64,000 nt of DNA from EB88 sp965199135. Lineage in GTDB: Bacteria; Acidobacteriota; Terriglobia; Terriglobales; Acidobacteriaceae. A program made the translations under genes and the position numbers. Below are positions 55,229 through 64,000 of this stretch, piece after piece; the stretch's first letter is position 1; every line of letters starts with the position of its first letter. The notes under the pieces are model-generated. The model ran no database searches, was not told the origin of the DNA, and worked only from the letters and a program-made list of their open reading frames with translations. The DNA lies in NCBI GenBank assembly GCA_965199135.1, contig OZ240685.1, forward strand, positions 1,674,001 through 1,738,000, in the 5' to 3' direction.

Positions 55229-56977
55229 CTAACGGGCGTCGACGACGTACACGATCAGTCCCTGTTCCGGGATGGTCAGCAGAACGTCGTAATGCCGTCC
55301 GGCAAGCCGCACCGGCAGGTCGCGCACAAAGGGTTCGCGGGAAACCAGGATGTGACGGCCCTCCGGGATCGGGTTGCGGTCATAGTCGAGCACTCGCTGA
55401 TTTCTGTAAAAAGAGAGGCCATACTCGGTGTCGCGGCGCACCCGGTAGACGGCGACCGAACCCTTTTCCGGAGAAATCTTGGCCAGGATGTCGGCAAGCG
55501 GCCGGGGCGAGTAGGTAAGGTCCAGGAGCTGGATCGTGCGCTTCGTGGCGGCAATCGCCGGCAGACCAAAGACCGGCCCTACGCCGAAGATGAAGATCAG
55601 CAGTGTCAGCAACGGGACCATGGTTGCCGCGCGTAGCCGGGCCAGGCCAAAGCGCAGGGTGATGACCAGGATCAGCACCGCCGATCCGAAGCCTGCCATG
55701 GCGGCAGCAATGCTCGCCTGGAGCGGCGGGTGAAGGTCGCCAAGCAGAAAGTACGAGGGTGCGAGCAGCACAAAGGTCGTCAGCAATCCGGCCAGAATGG
55801 CATGCGTGGCGAGTAGCCAGGGGGAGAGCCCACGCGCCCGCATACGATTCAGGTAATCGCCGGTCAGGATTGTAATGGGGGGAATCGAAGGAAGGATGTA
55901 GCCGGGGAGCTTGGAGTCTGAGGTGGTGAAGAACAGGATCGGCAGCACCGCCCAGATCACCAGGAACTCCGGAAAGGCATCCCCGGCCCGCTGAAACCCG
56001 CGGTAGGCACCCTTGGCCCGGCGTGCTCTCCATTCGGCGAAGCTTTCCCGGACGGCCGAGACCATGGCGGCGACGGAGATCACGGCCCACGGCATCAGCG
56101 AGAGCAGCACCACGGGGGCGTAGTACCAGAGGGATTGCTCATGCTCAAAGCGGTTGGTCGCGAAGCGCTCCAGGTTGTGCTCGAGGAAGAAGACCCGGAG
56201 GAAGTTCGGGTTGCGGCGCTGCACCGCGATGAACCAGGGCAGCACCATCGCGGCGTAGAGCAGGGCGCCGGGCCACCAGAAGGTCCGGCGGAGCACGGTC
56301 CACTCGCGGCGCAGCGCGGCGAAGGACACGATGATGATGAGCGCCAGAAACGGGGCGACCGGCCCCTTCGCGAGCGTGGCGGCGCCAATAAAGAAGTAGA
56401 GATCAAAGAGCCAGAACTTCGAGTCGGTCTCGTACCAGGCATACCAGCCCAGCATGCCGATCCCGAACGGCGCAGCCAGCTGCATGTCCGTCGAAGCGCC
56501 ACGGGCGAAGCTCAGGATGCCGGCGCAGGAGGCTGTGATCAGCGCGGCGTCGAGGTGACCGCCCGGACGGAAGCGCTTCATGTGCAGGTAGATCAGGACC
56601 ACCAGCGTGAACGCGAACGATGCAGACGGCAGCCGTGCAGACCAGTCGTGCACGCCAAACTCACGGAAGGCGAACATCGCGCGCCAGTAGTAGAGCGCTG
56701 GCTTCTCGAGCCAGGGTTTGCCGTAGAGCACAGGGGTAACGTAGTCGTGACGGCTGAGCATCTCGCGGGCGACCTGCGCGTAGCGGGGTTCGTCGGCGCC
56801 GACGAGGCCGAGGCCTGCTCCACCAAAGATCGGGACGAGACCATAGAAGAACAGGATCCCGGTCAGCCCGACCAGGGTGAAAAGCTCCAGCGCGGTGACC
56901 GGCTGCCAGAACCGCGAATACCAGGCGCTGGGCCGGTTCACGGTTTTCTTCGTCTTGCCGATCTCAGTTTCCTTCAC
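55229..56977 (-). CDS. ArnT/PMT-like (GT39/GT83) lipid-carrier-dependent glycosyltransferase
   Basis: About 582 residues with ten or more membrane helices. Early loop GLGLVGADEPRYAQVAREML contains the catalytic acidic pair (DEPRYAQ) of ArnT, followed by GKPWLEKPALYYW. The C-terminal ~100 residues form a soluble domain (SVAVYRVRRDTEYGLSFYRNQ). Transfers a sugar from a polyprenyl-phosphate carrier to an acceptor on the periplasmic side. Start uncertain: GTG 56977 chosen; the frame is open to 57058. Confidence 0.87.
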   Translation of the reverse strand: MKETEIGKTKKTVNRPSAWYSRFWQPVTALELFTLVGLTGILFFYGLVPIFGGAGLGLVGADEPRYAQVAREMLSRHDYVTPVLYGKPWLEKPALYYWRAMFAFREFGVHDWSARLPSASFAFTLVVLIYLHMKRFRPGGHLDAALITASCAGILSFARGASTDMQLAAPFGIGMLGWYAWYETDSKFWLFDLYFFIGAATLAKGPVAPFLALIIIVSFAALRREWTVLRRTFWWPGALLYAAMVLPWFIAVQRRNPNFLRVFFLEHNLERFATNRFEHEQSLWYYAPVVLLSLMPWAVISVAAMVSAVRESFAEWRARRAKGAYRGFQRAGDAFPEFLVIWAVLPILFFTTSDSKLPGYILPSIPPITILTGDYLNRMRARGLSPWLLATHAILAGLLTTFVLLAPSYFLLGDLHPPLQASIAAAMAGFGSAVLILVITLRFGLARLRAATMVPLLTLLIFIFGVGPVFGLPAIAATKRTIQLLDLTYSPRPLADILAKISPEKGSVAVYRVRRDTEYGLSFYRNQRVLDYDRNPIPEGRHILVSREPFVRDLPVRLAGRHYDVLLTIPEQGLIVYVVDAR

Positions 56978-57122
56978 GTAATTCCGTCTGCCTGATGGGG
57001 AACACGGCATACCCGCCCGCGGTCTGCTTCCCGAAGCAAGCGCGGCCCCTGAAGCCAAGGACAGCCCATACTGATGCTGCTCCTCAGGCTACCAGAGTGG
57101 GGGAGACACGAGCCTGGTGGGT

Positions 57123-57560
57123 TCAGTCCTGGCTGGTTGGTCCCGGAAGAGGCGCTTCGGGGACAGCTGCTTCCACAACGCTCTCCGACGCGTACTTGTT
57201 GTTGCGACGGCGGGTGCGGGTGAGCAGTTCGTCGATCCGGCCGGCCATCCGCTCCGAACGATCGGCGTGAAAGGCAAGATCCGGAATATGGCGTTTGCCG
57301 GTCCGGTTCTTGAGCTCTGCCTTGATCCAGCCACGGGCGGCCATCAGGCCTTCAACGGTGCTGAGCTCCGCGGCTGCCCCGCCATCCACCTGCACAAAGA
57401 CCTCGGCCGACTTGCCGCCTGGGTTGAGCAACACCTGGGTGACGTGCGCCGAGCTGATGCGCGGGTCCGAAAGATCGCCCAGGATCATCGCGTCAATCTC
57501 TTCGCGGATGGTCTCGGCGATACGGTCCTGGTGGTATTTGCGCGCGCGGTGTTCGGGCAT
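57123..57560 (-). CDS. rbfA: Ribosome-binding factor A
   Basis: 145 residues. KH-like RbfA fold: RIAETIREEIDAMILGDLSDPRISSAHVTQVLLNP, FVQVDGG and the terminal PDLAFHADRSERMAGRIDELL. Binds 16S rRNA near helix 1 during cold-sensitive 30S maturation. Extends ~30 residues beyond the core (NNKYASESVVEAAVPEA). Downstream of the DUF503 gene in the same direction, an order matching infB-ylxP-rbfA operons of other bacteria, but here inverted and separated from infB. Confidence 0.94.
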   Translation of the reverse strand: MPEHRARKYHQDRIAETIREEIDAMILGDLSDPRISSAHVTQVLLNPGGKSAEVFVQVDGGAAAELSTVEGLMAARGWIKAELKNRTGKRHIPDLAFHADRSERMAGRIDELLTRTRRRNNKYASESVVEAAVPEAPLPGPTSQD

Positions 57561-57634
57561 GGTCCTGCTCCTGATCTGTCACATCTGTCACCACTGGTCC
57601 GTGATCTGTGCTCTGCGGAGAAGTGCGACTCTCT

Positions 57635-57928
57635 CTAGTCTACAAACTCGCACCAGCTATCGGTGAGTTCCGCGCCCAGCGCGGTGAGGATTCGCTGCGC
57701 TGCGTCCCCTACCTCCCGCATCTGGCCTTCGAGGTAAGGACGCGATCCGGAGATGGCAGCCACCCCGATTACCGCGGATTGCCAGGTGACGGCCTCATCC
57801 ATCTCCGCCACCGAGATGTTGAAACCGTGCTTCAGCTTCTCTTTCAGGCTGCGCACCACCTGCCGCCGGTCCTTGAGCGACTGGGAGTGCGGGATCGCTA
57901 GCTGCAGTGTGAGCGTGGCAACGGGCAT
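57635..57928 (-). CDS. DUF503 (YlxP-like) protein
   Basis: 97 residues, a complete DUF503: LTLQLAIPHSQSLKDRRQVVRSLKEKLKHGFNISVAEMD, then TWQSAVIGVAAISGSR. Small ferredoxin-like fold of unknown role, usually encoded between infB and rbfA, which fits a ribosome-biogenesis function. 74 bp upstream of rbfA. Confidence 0.93.
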   Translation of the reverse strand: MPVATLTLQLAIPHSQSLKDRRQVVRSLKEKLKHGFNISVAEMDEAVTWQSAVIGVAAISGSRPYLEGQMREVGDAAQRILTALGAELTDSWCEFVD

Positions 57929-57978
57929 AGAAGAAGGGGAGAGCCGGATGGCTCCCCCCTCTGAGCATAAGCGCGATG

Positions 57979-58881
57979 CTACTGTGCCTGCTTGACCTCG
58001 GCCTCAATGTCATTCCACTCATCTGCGGAGAGCTTGAGCGAGGCCGCTGCCGTGTTCTCTTCGAGGTGCTTGACCGACGAGGTGCCCGGGATCGGCAGAA
58101 TCACCGGCGAGCGGTGGAGCAGCCAGGCGAGCGCCAGCTGCGACACCGACGCACCATGACGCTTTGCAGCCGTGTCGAGTGGGCCGCCTTCCTTCGCCAG
58201 CTTGCCAGCGGCGACTGGGAACCAGGGAATGAACGCGATGCCATTCTGCTCGCAGAACTGGAGCGTGTCCTCGTGCTGGCGATCGCCGATGTTGTATTGG
58301 TTCTGCACACTGACCACCTTGATCAGCTTCTGAACCTGCTCGATCTCCTTCGGCTTTACCTCGGACAGACCGAAGTGGCGGATCTTGCCCTGCTCCTGAA
58401 GCTTGAGGATCGGCTCGATCGATTGTTCAACCGGAACCTGGGGGTCGATGCGGTGGAGCTGCCAGAGATCGATGCGCTCGATCCTGAGCCGGCGAAGGCT
58501 GAGCTCGACGCACTGTTGCAGATACTCAGGGCGTCCCACCGGATGCCACTGCTGCGGGCCGGTCCGTGTCAGGCCACCCTTGGTCGCAATGACCAGCCCA
58601 TCCTTGTACGGGTGCAGCGCTTCGGCAATAAGCCGTTCTGAGACCTCCGGACCATACGCATCCGCAGTGTCGATGAAGTTGATGCCAAGCTCAACGGATC
58701 GCTTGAGCACACGCTTCGCTTCTTCAGCGTCCCTGGGCTCGCCCCAGATGCCTTCGCCGGTAAGGCGCATCGCGCCGTAGCCCAGGCGGTTCACGGTGAG
58801 GTCGCCGCCAAGCTGGAAGGTGCCGCTGTCGGCTGCGTTGATGGTGGTGCTATGCGGGGAATTCGTCGTTGCTGTCGCCAT
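57979..58881 (-). CDS. Aldo/keto reductase
   Basis: 300 residues from ATG 58881. TIM-barrel AKR with the catalytic tetrad positions visible: Asp/Tyr in IDTADAYG, Lys in VIATKGG and His in LWQLHRID; NADPH-binding end PIPGTSSVKHLEENT. Reduces aldehydes or ketones with NADPH in the cytosol; substrate unknown. Single gene, 61 bp upstream of the symporter stop on the same strand. Confidence 0.93.
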   Translation of the reverse strand: MATATTNSPHSTTINAADSGTFQLGGDLTVNRLGYGAMRLTGEGIWGEPRDAEEAKRVLKRSVELGINFIDTADAYGPEVSERLIAEALHPYKDGLVIATKGGLTRTGPQQWHPVGRPEYLQQCVELSLRRLRIERIDLWQLHRIDPQVPVEQSIEPILKLQEQGKIRHFGLSEVKPKEIEQVQKLIKVVSVQNQYNIGDRQHEDTLQFCEQNGIAFIPWFPVAAGKLAKEGGPLDTAAKRHGASVSQLALAWLLHRSPVILPIPGTSSVKHLEENTAAASLKLSADEWNDIEAEVKQAQ

Positions 58882-58942
58882 ATAGGAATGGATGAACCGT
58901 TTGGGCGAACGGTTCACCGGGGGCGGCAATTTTCATCATGGT

Positions 58943-60388
58943 TCAGGCCTCGGTCGTGGCCTGTACCCGGGCCAACTGCGCCGGGTCCGGCGGCGGTGTC
59001 AGCCAGCTGATTCCGAAAAGGCAGAGAAGCGCCGCGAGGAGAGCAGGCAGGATGGCGTCGCGATTTGCAAGCGCTGCTGGCAGGTGTCCGTGCACGAACG
59101 GCGTTTCCCAGAAAACCGTGATGACCGTCCCAGCGGCGATCGCCGAGACCGCCCCATAGGCATTTACCCGCTTCGAGTAAAACGCCGCAAGCACCACCGG
59201 TGTGAGCGTCGCCGAATAGACGGTGTAGGCGTAGAGCGTGGCTTTCAGCACCGAGCCGGTATGGAGCGCCTGGTAAAGCGACCAGATCCCCAGCAGCACG
59301 ACGGTGAGCCGCGAGACGATGAGGACTTGCTTGTTCGAGGCATTCGGAGCGATGTAGCGCGCGAAGATGTCGTTCACAACGTTCGTCGCGGGCGAAAAGA
59401 GGTAGTTGTTTGCAGTGGAGATCACCTTTGCAAACACCGCGCCCATCAGCAACGCACCCAGCAGCGTCGGCAGGCCGTGAAGCCCGGTGTAGGCGATGAT
59501 CTCGCGGGGTTTGGGCGTGCCATGCTGTCGCAGCGCGACCACGTGGCCCAGCATCGCGATCAGCACGATCGTGGTCTCAAGGATGATGGTGCCGATGACC
59601 CAGCCGACGACCGCGCGCCGGGCGTCCCTCGCAGACTTGGCTGAGAAGAACTTCTGGTACATGGACTGGTTGCCCAGCATCAGCAGGCAGGTCGGAAGGA
59701 ACAGCTCCATCGCGCGCACGGGCGTATAGCTGCCGAGAACGGTGAAGTGTGATGCGGGCAAGGCTGCATGGAGCCCCGCAAAGCCTCCGACCCCGTGCAG
59801 CAGAACCGGCAGCGAGACCAGCAGGGTAACGGTCGCGAGCAGGCCGATGAAGAGGTCCATGTACGCGACCGAACTCATGCCGGCAAGCGCCGTGAAGCAG
59901 ATCACAAACGCCGCGATGATGTAGCGTCCAAGCTCGGGCGTGATGGTCTGCGGAAAGATCAGGCTGAGGACGTCGCCACCGCCAATGAATTGGTAGGAGG
60001 TGATCGCGGTGTAGGCGAAGAGGATCGCGATCACGCCAAGCACCCGCGCGCCCTGGTTGTAGCGGGCCTCGAGCAGATCAGGGATGGTGTACTGTGCAAA
60101 CTTCCGCGCACGCGGCGCGATGAAGTAGATGAGCAGGAGCCCGGCCCATCCGCCTGCCGGCTGCCAAAGGGCAACCAGGCCATTGTTGTAGGCGTTCTCC
60201 GAGGTCCCAAGCAGTGAGCCCGAGCCGATCCAGGACGAAAGAAGCGTGAAAACCAGCACAAAGGCCGGAAGCGACCGCCCGGCGAGCAGGTAGTCCTGCT
60301 TGGTATGGGTCTTGCGAAGACGGGAGAGCGAAACAGCAAGCAGGATCAGGAGGATGGCGCCAAGAACAGCGGCGTACAGTGGGCTCAA
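58943..60388 (-). CDS. Sodium:solute symporter (SSS family)
   Basis: 481 residues, about thirteen membrane helices. SSS pattern: HTKQDYLLAGRSLPAFVLVFTLLSSWIGSGSLLGTSENAY near the N-terminus and later MGAVFAKVISTANNYLFSPATNVVNDIFARY. TTG at 60388 has GAGGAG 5 bp upstream and is preferred over the open frame to 60481. Imports a small organic solute with Na+; the solute cannot be assigned. Confidence 0.92.
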   Translation of the reverse strand: MSPLYAAVLGAILLILLAVSLSRLRKTHTKQDYLLAGRSLPAFVLVFTLLSSWIGSGSLLGTSENAYNNGLVALWQPAGGWAGLLLIYFIAPRARKFAQYTIPDLLEARYNQGARVLGVIAILFAYTAITSYQFIGGGDVLSLIFPQTITPELGRYIIAAFVICFTALAGMSSVAYMDLFIGLLATVTLLVSLPVLLHGVGGFAGLHAALPASHFTVLGSYTPVRAMELFLPTCLLMLGNQSMYQKFFSAKSARDARRAVVGWVIGTIILETTIVLIAMLGHVVALRQHGTPKPREIIAYTGLHGLPTLLGALLMGAVFAKVISTANNYLFSPATNVVNDIFARYIAPNASNKQVLIVSRLTVVLLGIWSLYQALHTGSVLKATLYAYTVYSATLTPVVLAAFYSKRVNAYGAVSAIAAGTVITVFWETPFVHGHLPAALANRDAILPALLAALLCLFGISWLTPPPDPAQLARVQATTEA

Positions 60389-60514
60389 CAGGTCTCCTCG
60401 GCAGGGCTGGAATCGATGCATGAGTGTAGCGTGAGGGGCGGTTTTGCTGAAATGGAAGCGTGGCGGGGTGGCGGTCTCCATTCGGCCAAGGACCCTGCTC
60501 GGGATACCCGGCGC

Positions 60515-62112
60515 TTACCGGCTGAGTTCTGCCCAGAATGCCTTCAGGCCGGTGAGCACCGTGTCGAGATCCCACGCAAGCACATCACCAATCGAACAAC
60601 GCTTACGGAAGCGGGACCCCACGAGCGAGAACGCGACGGCAGGGGTACCGAGCTCTGTACATCCGGCGAGCGAGCCACGATAGCGACCTGCCTGGACGTC
60701 CCAGATTCCGACTACGCTTGGACCGCTGGAGCCCTCGCGGGTCGGGGCCAGCAGATACCGGCCGCCCGGGGTCCAGATCGGATCTCCGAGTTCGGGATGG
60801 GACGATTCTTCCCTGGTTCTGAGGGCGTGAACGAAGGCGCCATCCACAGTCTTCCAGACCCCGAGATGTCGCGCCTCGCCGCTCGTTGTTAGCACCGCAA
60901 CTTCCGTGTCGTCCGGGGAGAAAACTGCTGAAACCAGCGAAGAGCCTGGATCGATAGTGGCGATTCTGCGGTGCGTCTTTCCGTCGAGGAGAGCGATCTG
61001 GCCGGTTGGGAACACGGCAATGCGCGCGCCCAGTCCGCCGAGGGATAGTACGCAAGAAGTCGGTCGGGGATTCCGGCAATGTGGGCGACCGGCTGCCAGG
61101 TAGCGGTGTCGTAGAACTGCACTCCGGGCGCGTTGTTCATCGTGAGTAGATAACGACCATCCGGGGTGAAGCGGGCAGCGTAGGTGCGAATCCAGGTACG
61201 GCCGTTCATCGGTGTGCGGAACTCATGAAGCACTGCCCCGGCATCTCCGCGGGCGGGCGCGGTCTCAATCCGCAGAACACTCTGCAGGCCGGGATCATAG
61301 GGAGCCTGCCTGGGCGCCCGGGCATCCTCTGCAATCACCGTGGTCGGGCCCATGCTGGGAATGGTCTCGGTAACGATGAGATGGTGGTGCAGGCCCGTTG
61401 CGAGAACAGCGCGATGCAGCTGGCTCGGGTCCGTGGTCTCCAGGCTTGCAGGACTGCCGGCAGTGGCAAACGCTGCCGCCGTACAGCGTTTCTCCGGCTG
61501 AAACTGAGGGTAGTCCGTCACCGGCCAGGTATCAGCACCCAGCAGCCTCAGGAGCTCGAGGATGTCGTTCGGCAGTTGCGCCTGGTCGTAAACGCGCACC
61601 GCGACGCCGGATGCTTCCACCACCTGGGTTACCAGTCTTCGCGAAGGCGGAGGCAGCCGGTGCAACCCCGGAGGCAGGTGCGCCATTAGCAGCTTGAAGT
61701 GCCGGAATGGCTCAGCCCCAATTTCTGTGCCGCCCCCATGCGAGCCTCCGCCGGTCAGCCAGACCCACGAGGTGGTGCCCTCGTCCGAGATGAAGTAGGT
61801 CTGCGTGGGCTCCCAGGCTTCGCAGGCGCCCGAAGGCGAACTCAGGGACAGCAGATGAGAAGGACCAGGCAGAGAGACGAGATCGTGCGGGCCAGCCCGG
61901 GTGATTGTGACCGCCCAGTGAGCAGGCCGCCGCCCCCAGGCACCGTGTTCTGGCGCTGTCCGGTAGGGCGCCGTCCAGCCTTCGAAGCTCTCCGGCTGCG
62001 TACAGGAGCCACCAGCGCGAGGCCCTGTCGGCTGTCCAGGCTGCATGGCAAGTGCAACGTGCAGGATTTCCAGCAGGGTGAGTCCCAGAACGAGAAGTCG
62101 AGCAATGCGCAT
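60515..62112 (-). pseudogene. Secreted WD40-like beta-propeller protein, frameshifted
   Basis: ATG 62112 starts a signal peptide (RIARLLVLGLTLLEILHVALA). The first frame runs to about 61030 with propeller-like units (TYAARFTPDGRYLLTMNNAPGVQFYDTATWQPVAHIAGIP), and the reading then continues in another frame (VFPTGQIALLDGKTHRRIATI, then VSAVFSPDDTEVAVLTTSG) to 60515. The break falls in a GCGCGCGC run (61022-61029): removing one GC joins the frames as PSADWARIAVFPTG. Total would be about 530 residues. Function unknown, probably extracytoplasmic binding. Confidence 0.85.
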
Positions 62113-62232
62113 GGTCGCTCTGCTCCGTGGCGAGCGTGTTGGCCCGATAGCGGGTTTCCCCGGAACTGCCGTGAGCACGCTATCAGCGCGCAGGGACGAA
62201 GAGCAACGTCAGCGGTATCGCGCCGGTGCGGG

Positions 62233-62424
62233 CTAGATCGCCCGCAATATCCGGACCGGCAGGTAGAACAATGCACCGACGAGATGCAGCACTCCACCGA
62301 CGGCAAAGCCAAGGATGCGGAAGGGTAGCAGAATCAGCCAGACGATCGGGTACAGCACCAGCGCGAGCAGGGCGAGCGGCCAGCAGAGCAGGAGCAGCAA
62401 GATCCAGAGCAGGAATGGGAGCAT
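62233..62424 (-). CDS. Small very hydrophobic membrane protein
   Basis: 63 residues, almost entirely hydrophobic: LLWILLLLLCWPLALLALVL, then a second helix and a short amphipathic end (YLPVRILRAI). No recognised family. ATG 62424 lacks a close ribosome site (an AGGAGG lies 27 bp upstream), which lowers confidence. Confidence 0.55.
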   Translation of the reverse strand: MLPFLLWILLLLLCWPLALLALVLYPIVWLILLPFRILGFAVGGVLHLVGALFYLPVRILRAI

Positions 62425-62596
62425 GGTTTCGTGAGCGCGAGTACGCGCCTCCTGTTGAAGATACGCAGCGAGCAGGCGCCAGGTTCCCGCGTGAAAGTAG
62501 GCGGTGATCGCCTCGCCCAGGGCGTGATTCTGCGCGGGAGGTGTCGCCCCTGAACGGGAAGTGTCAGGACGACACTATCCACTCGGGCATGGCGGC

Positions 62597-63340
62597 TCAG
62601 GAGTGCGTTTTCGGCCGGGCTCCGAAGATTGCCGTGCCGATGCGCACGGTGGTCGAGCCCTCGGCGATTGCGGCCTCGAAGTCGCCGGACATCCCCATCG
62701 AAAGCTCCTCAAAGGAAAGCTTCGGGTGTTCCCGGGCGAGCGTCTCGCGCAGCTCTCGCAACTTGCCAAAACAGAGCTGGGCGACCGCCGGGTCATCCGA
62801 GATCGGCGCCACGGTCATGAGGCCGCGAAAGGGCAGGTGATCGCGGAGGTCGGGCAGGCGCTCGAGCAACTGCGACAGCTCCGGTGAGCGAGGCAGCAGG
62901 CCTTCTTTCGCGGCTTCATCGCTCAGCTTGATCTCGAGCAAGACTCCCAGGGTGCGTCCACGCTCGCGAGCCGCCGTGTGGAGACGCTCAGCAAGTTTGA
63001 GCGAGTCCACGGTGTCGATCGCCGAGAAGACCTCGGCGGCGCGGGTGGACTTGTTCGACTGGAGATGGCCAATCAGGTGAACGGCAAGCACCCCATCTGG
63101 GTCAACACCTCCAACAGAACTGTCGGCCTGATGAAGCGCTTCGAGTTTGTCGCCGAACTCCTGCACCCGGTTCTCGCCAAAAAGCCGGTGCCCGGCCGCT
63201 GCCGCTTCAAGCAGAAGCTCCACCGGGTGCGTCTTTGAAACAGCCATGAGCTGTACGTCTTCGGGGGCACGGCCTGCCTTGCGGCAGGCCGTGGCAATCG
63301 CATCACGAACGCGTTCGAGGTTTTGCTGGACGCCCGGCAC
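62597..63340 (-). CDS. YggS-family pyridoxal-phosphate homeostasis protein
   Basis: 247 residues, GTG 63340 starting 4 bp after the trxB stop (frame upstream belongs to shadow of trxB). PLP-binding barrel: LMAVSKTHPVELL with the Schiff-base Lys, FGENRVQEF, HLIGHLQSNK, and C-terminal LSMGMSGDFEAAIAEGSTTVRIGTAIFG. Keeps free PLP low; no catalytic turnover known. Co-transcribed with trxB. Confidence 0.95.
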   Translation of the reverse strand: MPGVQQNLERVRDAIATACRKAGRAPEDVQLMAVSKTHPVELLLEAAAAGHRLFGENRVQEFGDKLEALHQADSSVGGVDPDGVLAVHLIGHLQSNKSTRAAEVFSAIDTVDSLKLAERLHTAARERGRTLGVLLEIKLSDEAAKEGLLPRSPELSQLLERLPDLRDHLPFRGLMTVAPISDDPAVAQLCFGKLRELRETLAREHPKLSFEELSMGMSGDFEAAIAEGSTTVRIGTAIFGARPKTHS

Positions 63341-63344
63341 GGAA

Positions 63345-64000
63345 TTACTTGCCGTGCTCTTCGAGGTACTTTTCAACCTCAAGCGCGGCCATGCATCCCG
63401 AACCAGCGGCCGTGATGGCCTGGCGATAGCGACGGTCCTGCACATCACCGCAGGCAAACACGCCCGCGACCCTGGTGAAGACATTTTCATGCGTCTTGAT
63501 GTAGCCGTCCTCGTCCAGCTCGATCTGTCCCGCAAAGGCTTTGGCGTTTGGCTCATGGCCGATGCCGAGAAAGAGGCCGGAGATGGGGAGGTCGGTCAGC
63601 TCGTCGGTGCGCCGGTCGCGCAGGCGAACGCCCCGGACCTCACGCTCCTCAACGCCCAACACTTCCTCGACCGCAACATTGGTGCGGAACTCGATCTTTT
63701 CGTGGGCACGGGCGCGTTCGAGCATGATCGCCGAGGCGCGGAAGGTATCGGAGCGGTGCAAGAGCGTGACCTTGGACGCGAAGCGGGTCAGGAACAAGGC
63801 TTCTTCCATAGCGGAATCGCCGCCGCCGACGACCGCAATCTCCTTGCCGCCGAAGAAGAAGCCGTCGCAGGTGGCGCAGGAGGAAACGCCATGGCCGATC
63901 AGCTCCTGCTCGGAAGGCAGGTTGAGCCAGCGCGCGGACGCGCCGCTCGCGATCACAAGCGTATGGGTCAGCACCTGGTCCTTGCCGAAGTTCAGCACAA
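63345..64000 (-). CDS. trxB: Thioredoxin reductase, C-terminal part (5' end beyond window)
   Basis: About 218 residues visible; the gene enters from the right edge. Redox-active CATC in SSCATCDGFFFGGKEIAVVGGGDSAMEEALFL with the NADPH-binding GGGDSA, then GLFLGIGHEPNAKAF and the FAD-binding VFACGDVQDRRYRQAITAAGSGCMAA. Reduces thioredoxin with NADPH in the cytosol. Confidence 0.96.
   Translation of the reverse strand, partial: VLNFGKDQVLTHTLVIASGASARWLNLPSEQELIGHGVSSCATCDGFFFGGKEIAVVGGGDSAMEEALFLTRFASKVTLLHRSDTFRASAIMLERARAHEKIEFRTNVAVEEVLGVEEREVRGVRLRDRRTDELTDLPISGLFLGIGHEPNAKAFAGQIELDEDGYIKTHENVFTRVAGVFACGDVQDRRYRQAITAAGSGCMAALEVEKYLEEHGK

Overview
The window is a high-GC (roughly 60 %) bacterial chromosome segment, most likely from an Acidobacteriota member of the Terriglobia (Terriglobus/Granulicella/Edaphobacter-like). 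The evidence is family content: a 1024-residue Oar-type TonB-dependent receptor with an N-terminal carboxypeptidase-regulatory domain, a DUF1800/DUF1501 secreted pair, a MoxR/VWA pair, RimP, NusA and IF-2 with long disordered insertions, and many TTG/GTG starts. The assignment rests on gene-family recognition, not on a search. There are about 60 genes, one tRNA (Glu, TTC) and no rRNA.

Layout. 0-2.4 kb: the end of a sensor kinase, an NtrC-type sigma-54 activator and a small unknown regulator-like protein. 2.4-9.5 kb: a VWA protein and a MoxR-like AAA+ ATPase on the minus strand, split by a plus-strand DUF1800-DUF1501 pair, then a LON-substrate-binding-domain protein. 9.7-12.7 kb: TPR protein, thioesterase, Mrp ATPase, rpsT, ferritin-like DUF892 protein. 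13-17 kb: the classical phoH-ybeY-CBS/CNNM-era operon. 17-22.5 kb: TonB receptor, pgeF, HU, a small Cys-rich protein and tRNA-Glu. 22.6-26.1 kb: a serine-palmitoyltransferase-like aminotransferase joined to an extended SDR (possible sphingolipid pair), then an MFS gene broken by one in-frame TGA. 26.1-32.3 kb: a tightly packed minus-strand cluster (acyl carrier protein, ketosynthase, methyltransferase, DUF2064 transferase, GT87-like membrane glycosyltransferase, radical SAM/SPASM, GT2) whose last five genes all overlap by 4 bp; this is the best candidate for an undescribed pathway. 32.5-34.6 kb: a two-component pair. 35-40.8 kb: a CzcCBA-like heavy-metal RND efflux operon whose adaptor probably starts at CTG. 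41.2-42.4 kb: GT4 glycosyltransferase. 42.5-48.9 kb: rimP-nusA-infB with a leader hairpin and a strong terminator. 49-50.5 kb: an AT-richer islet with a membrane protein and a decayed IS1595 element. 50.5-62.4 kb: CorA, M24 peptidase, membrane proteins, a tandem GNAT protein, ArnT-like transferase, rbfA-DUF503, aldo/keto reductase, Na+/solute symporter, a frameshifted beta-propeller gene and a small hydrophobic protein. 62.6-64 kb: a YggS-type PLP protein and the start-less end of trxB.

How it works together. The two housekeeping blocks (phoH-ybeY-era; rimP-nusA-infB plus DUF503-rbfA) serve 16S rRNA maturation, ribosome assembly, transcription and translation initiation. The accessory blocks mostly concern the envelope: metal efflux, a TonB receptor, glycosyltransferases, possible sphingolipid synthesis and the ACP/ketosynthase-glycosyltransferase cluster. 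Three genes show clear recent decay (MFS nonsense, beta-propeller dinucleotide slip, IS1595 frameshift plus deletion).
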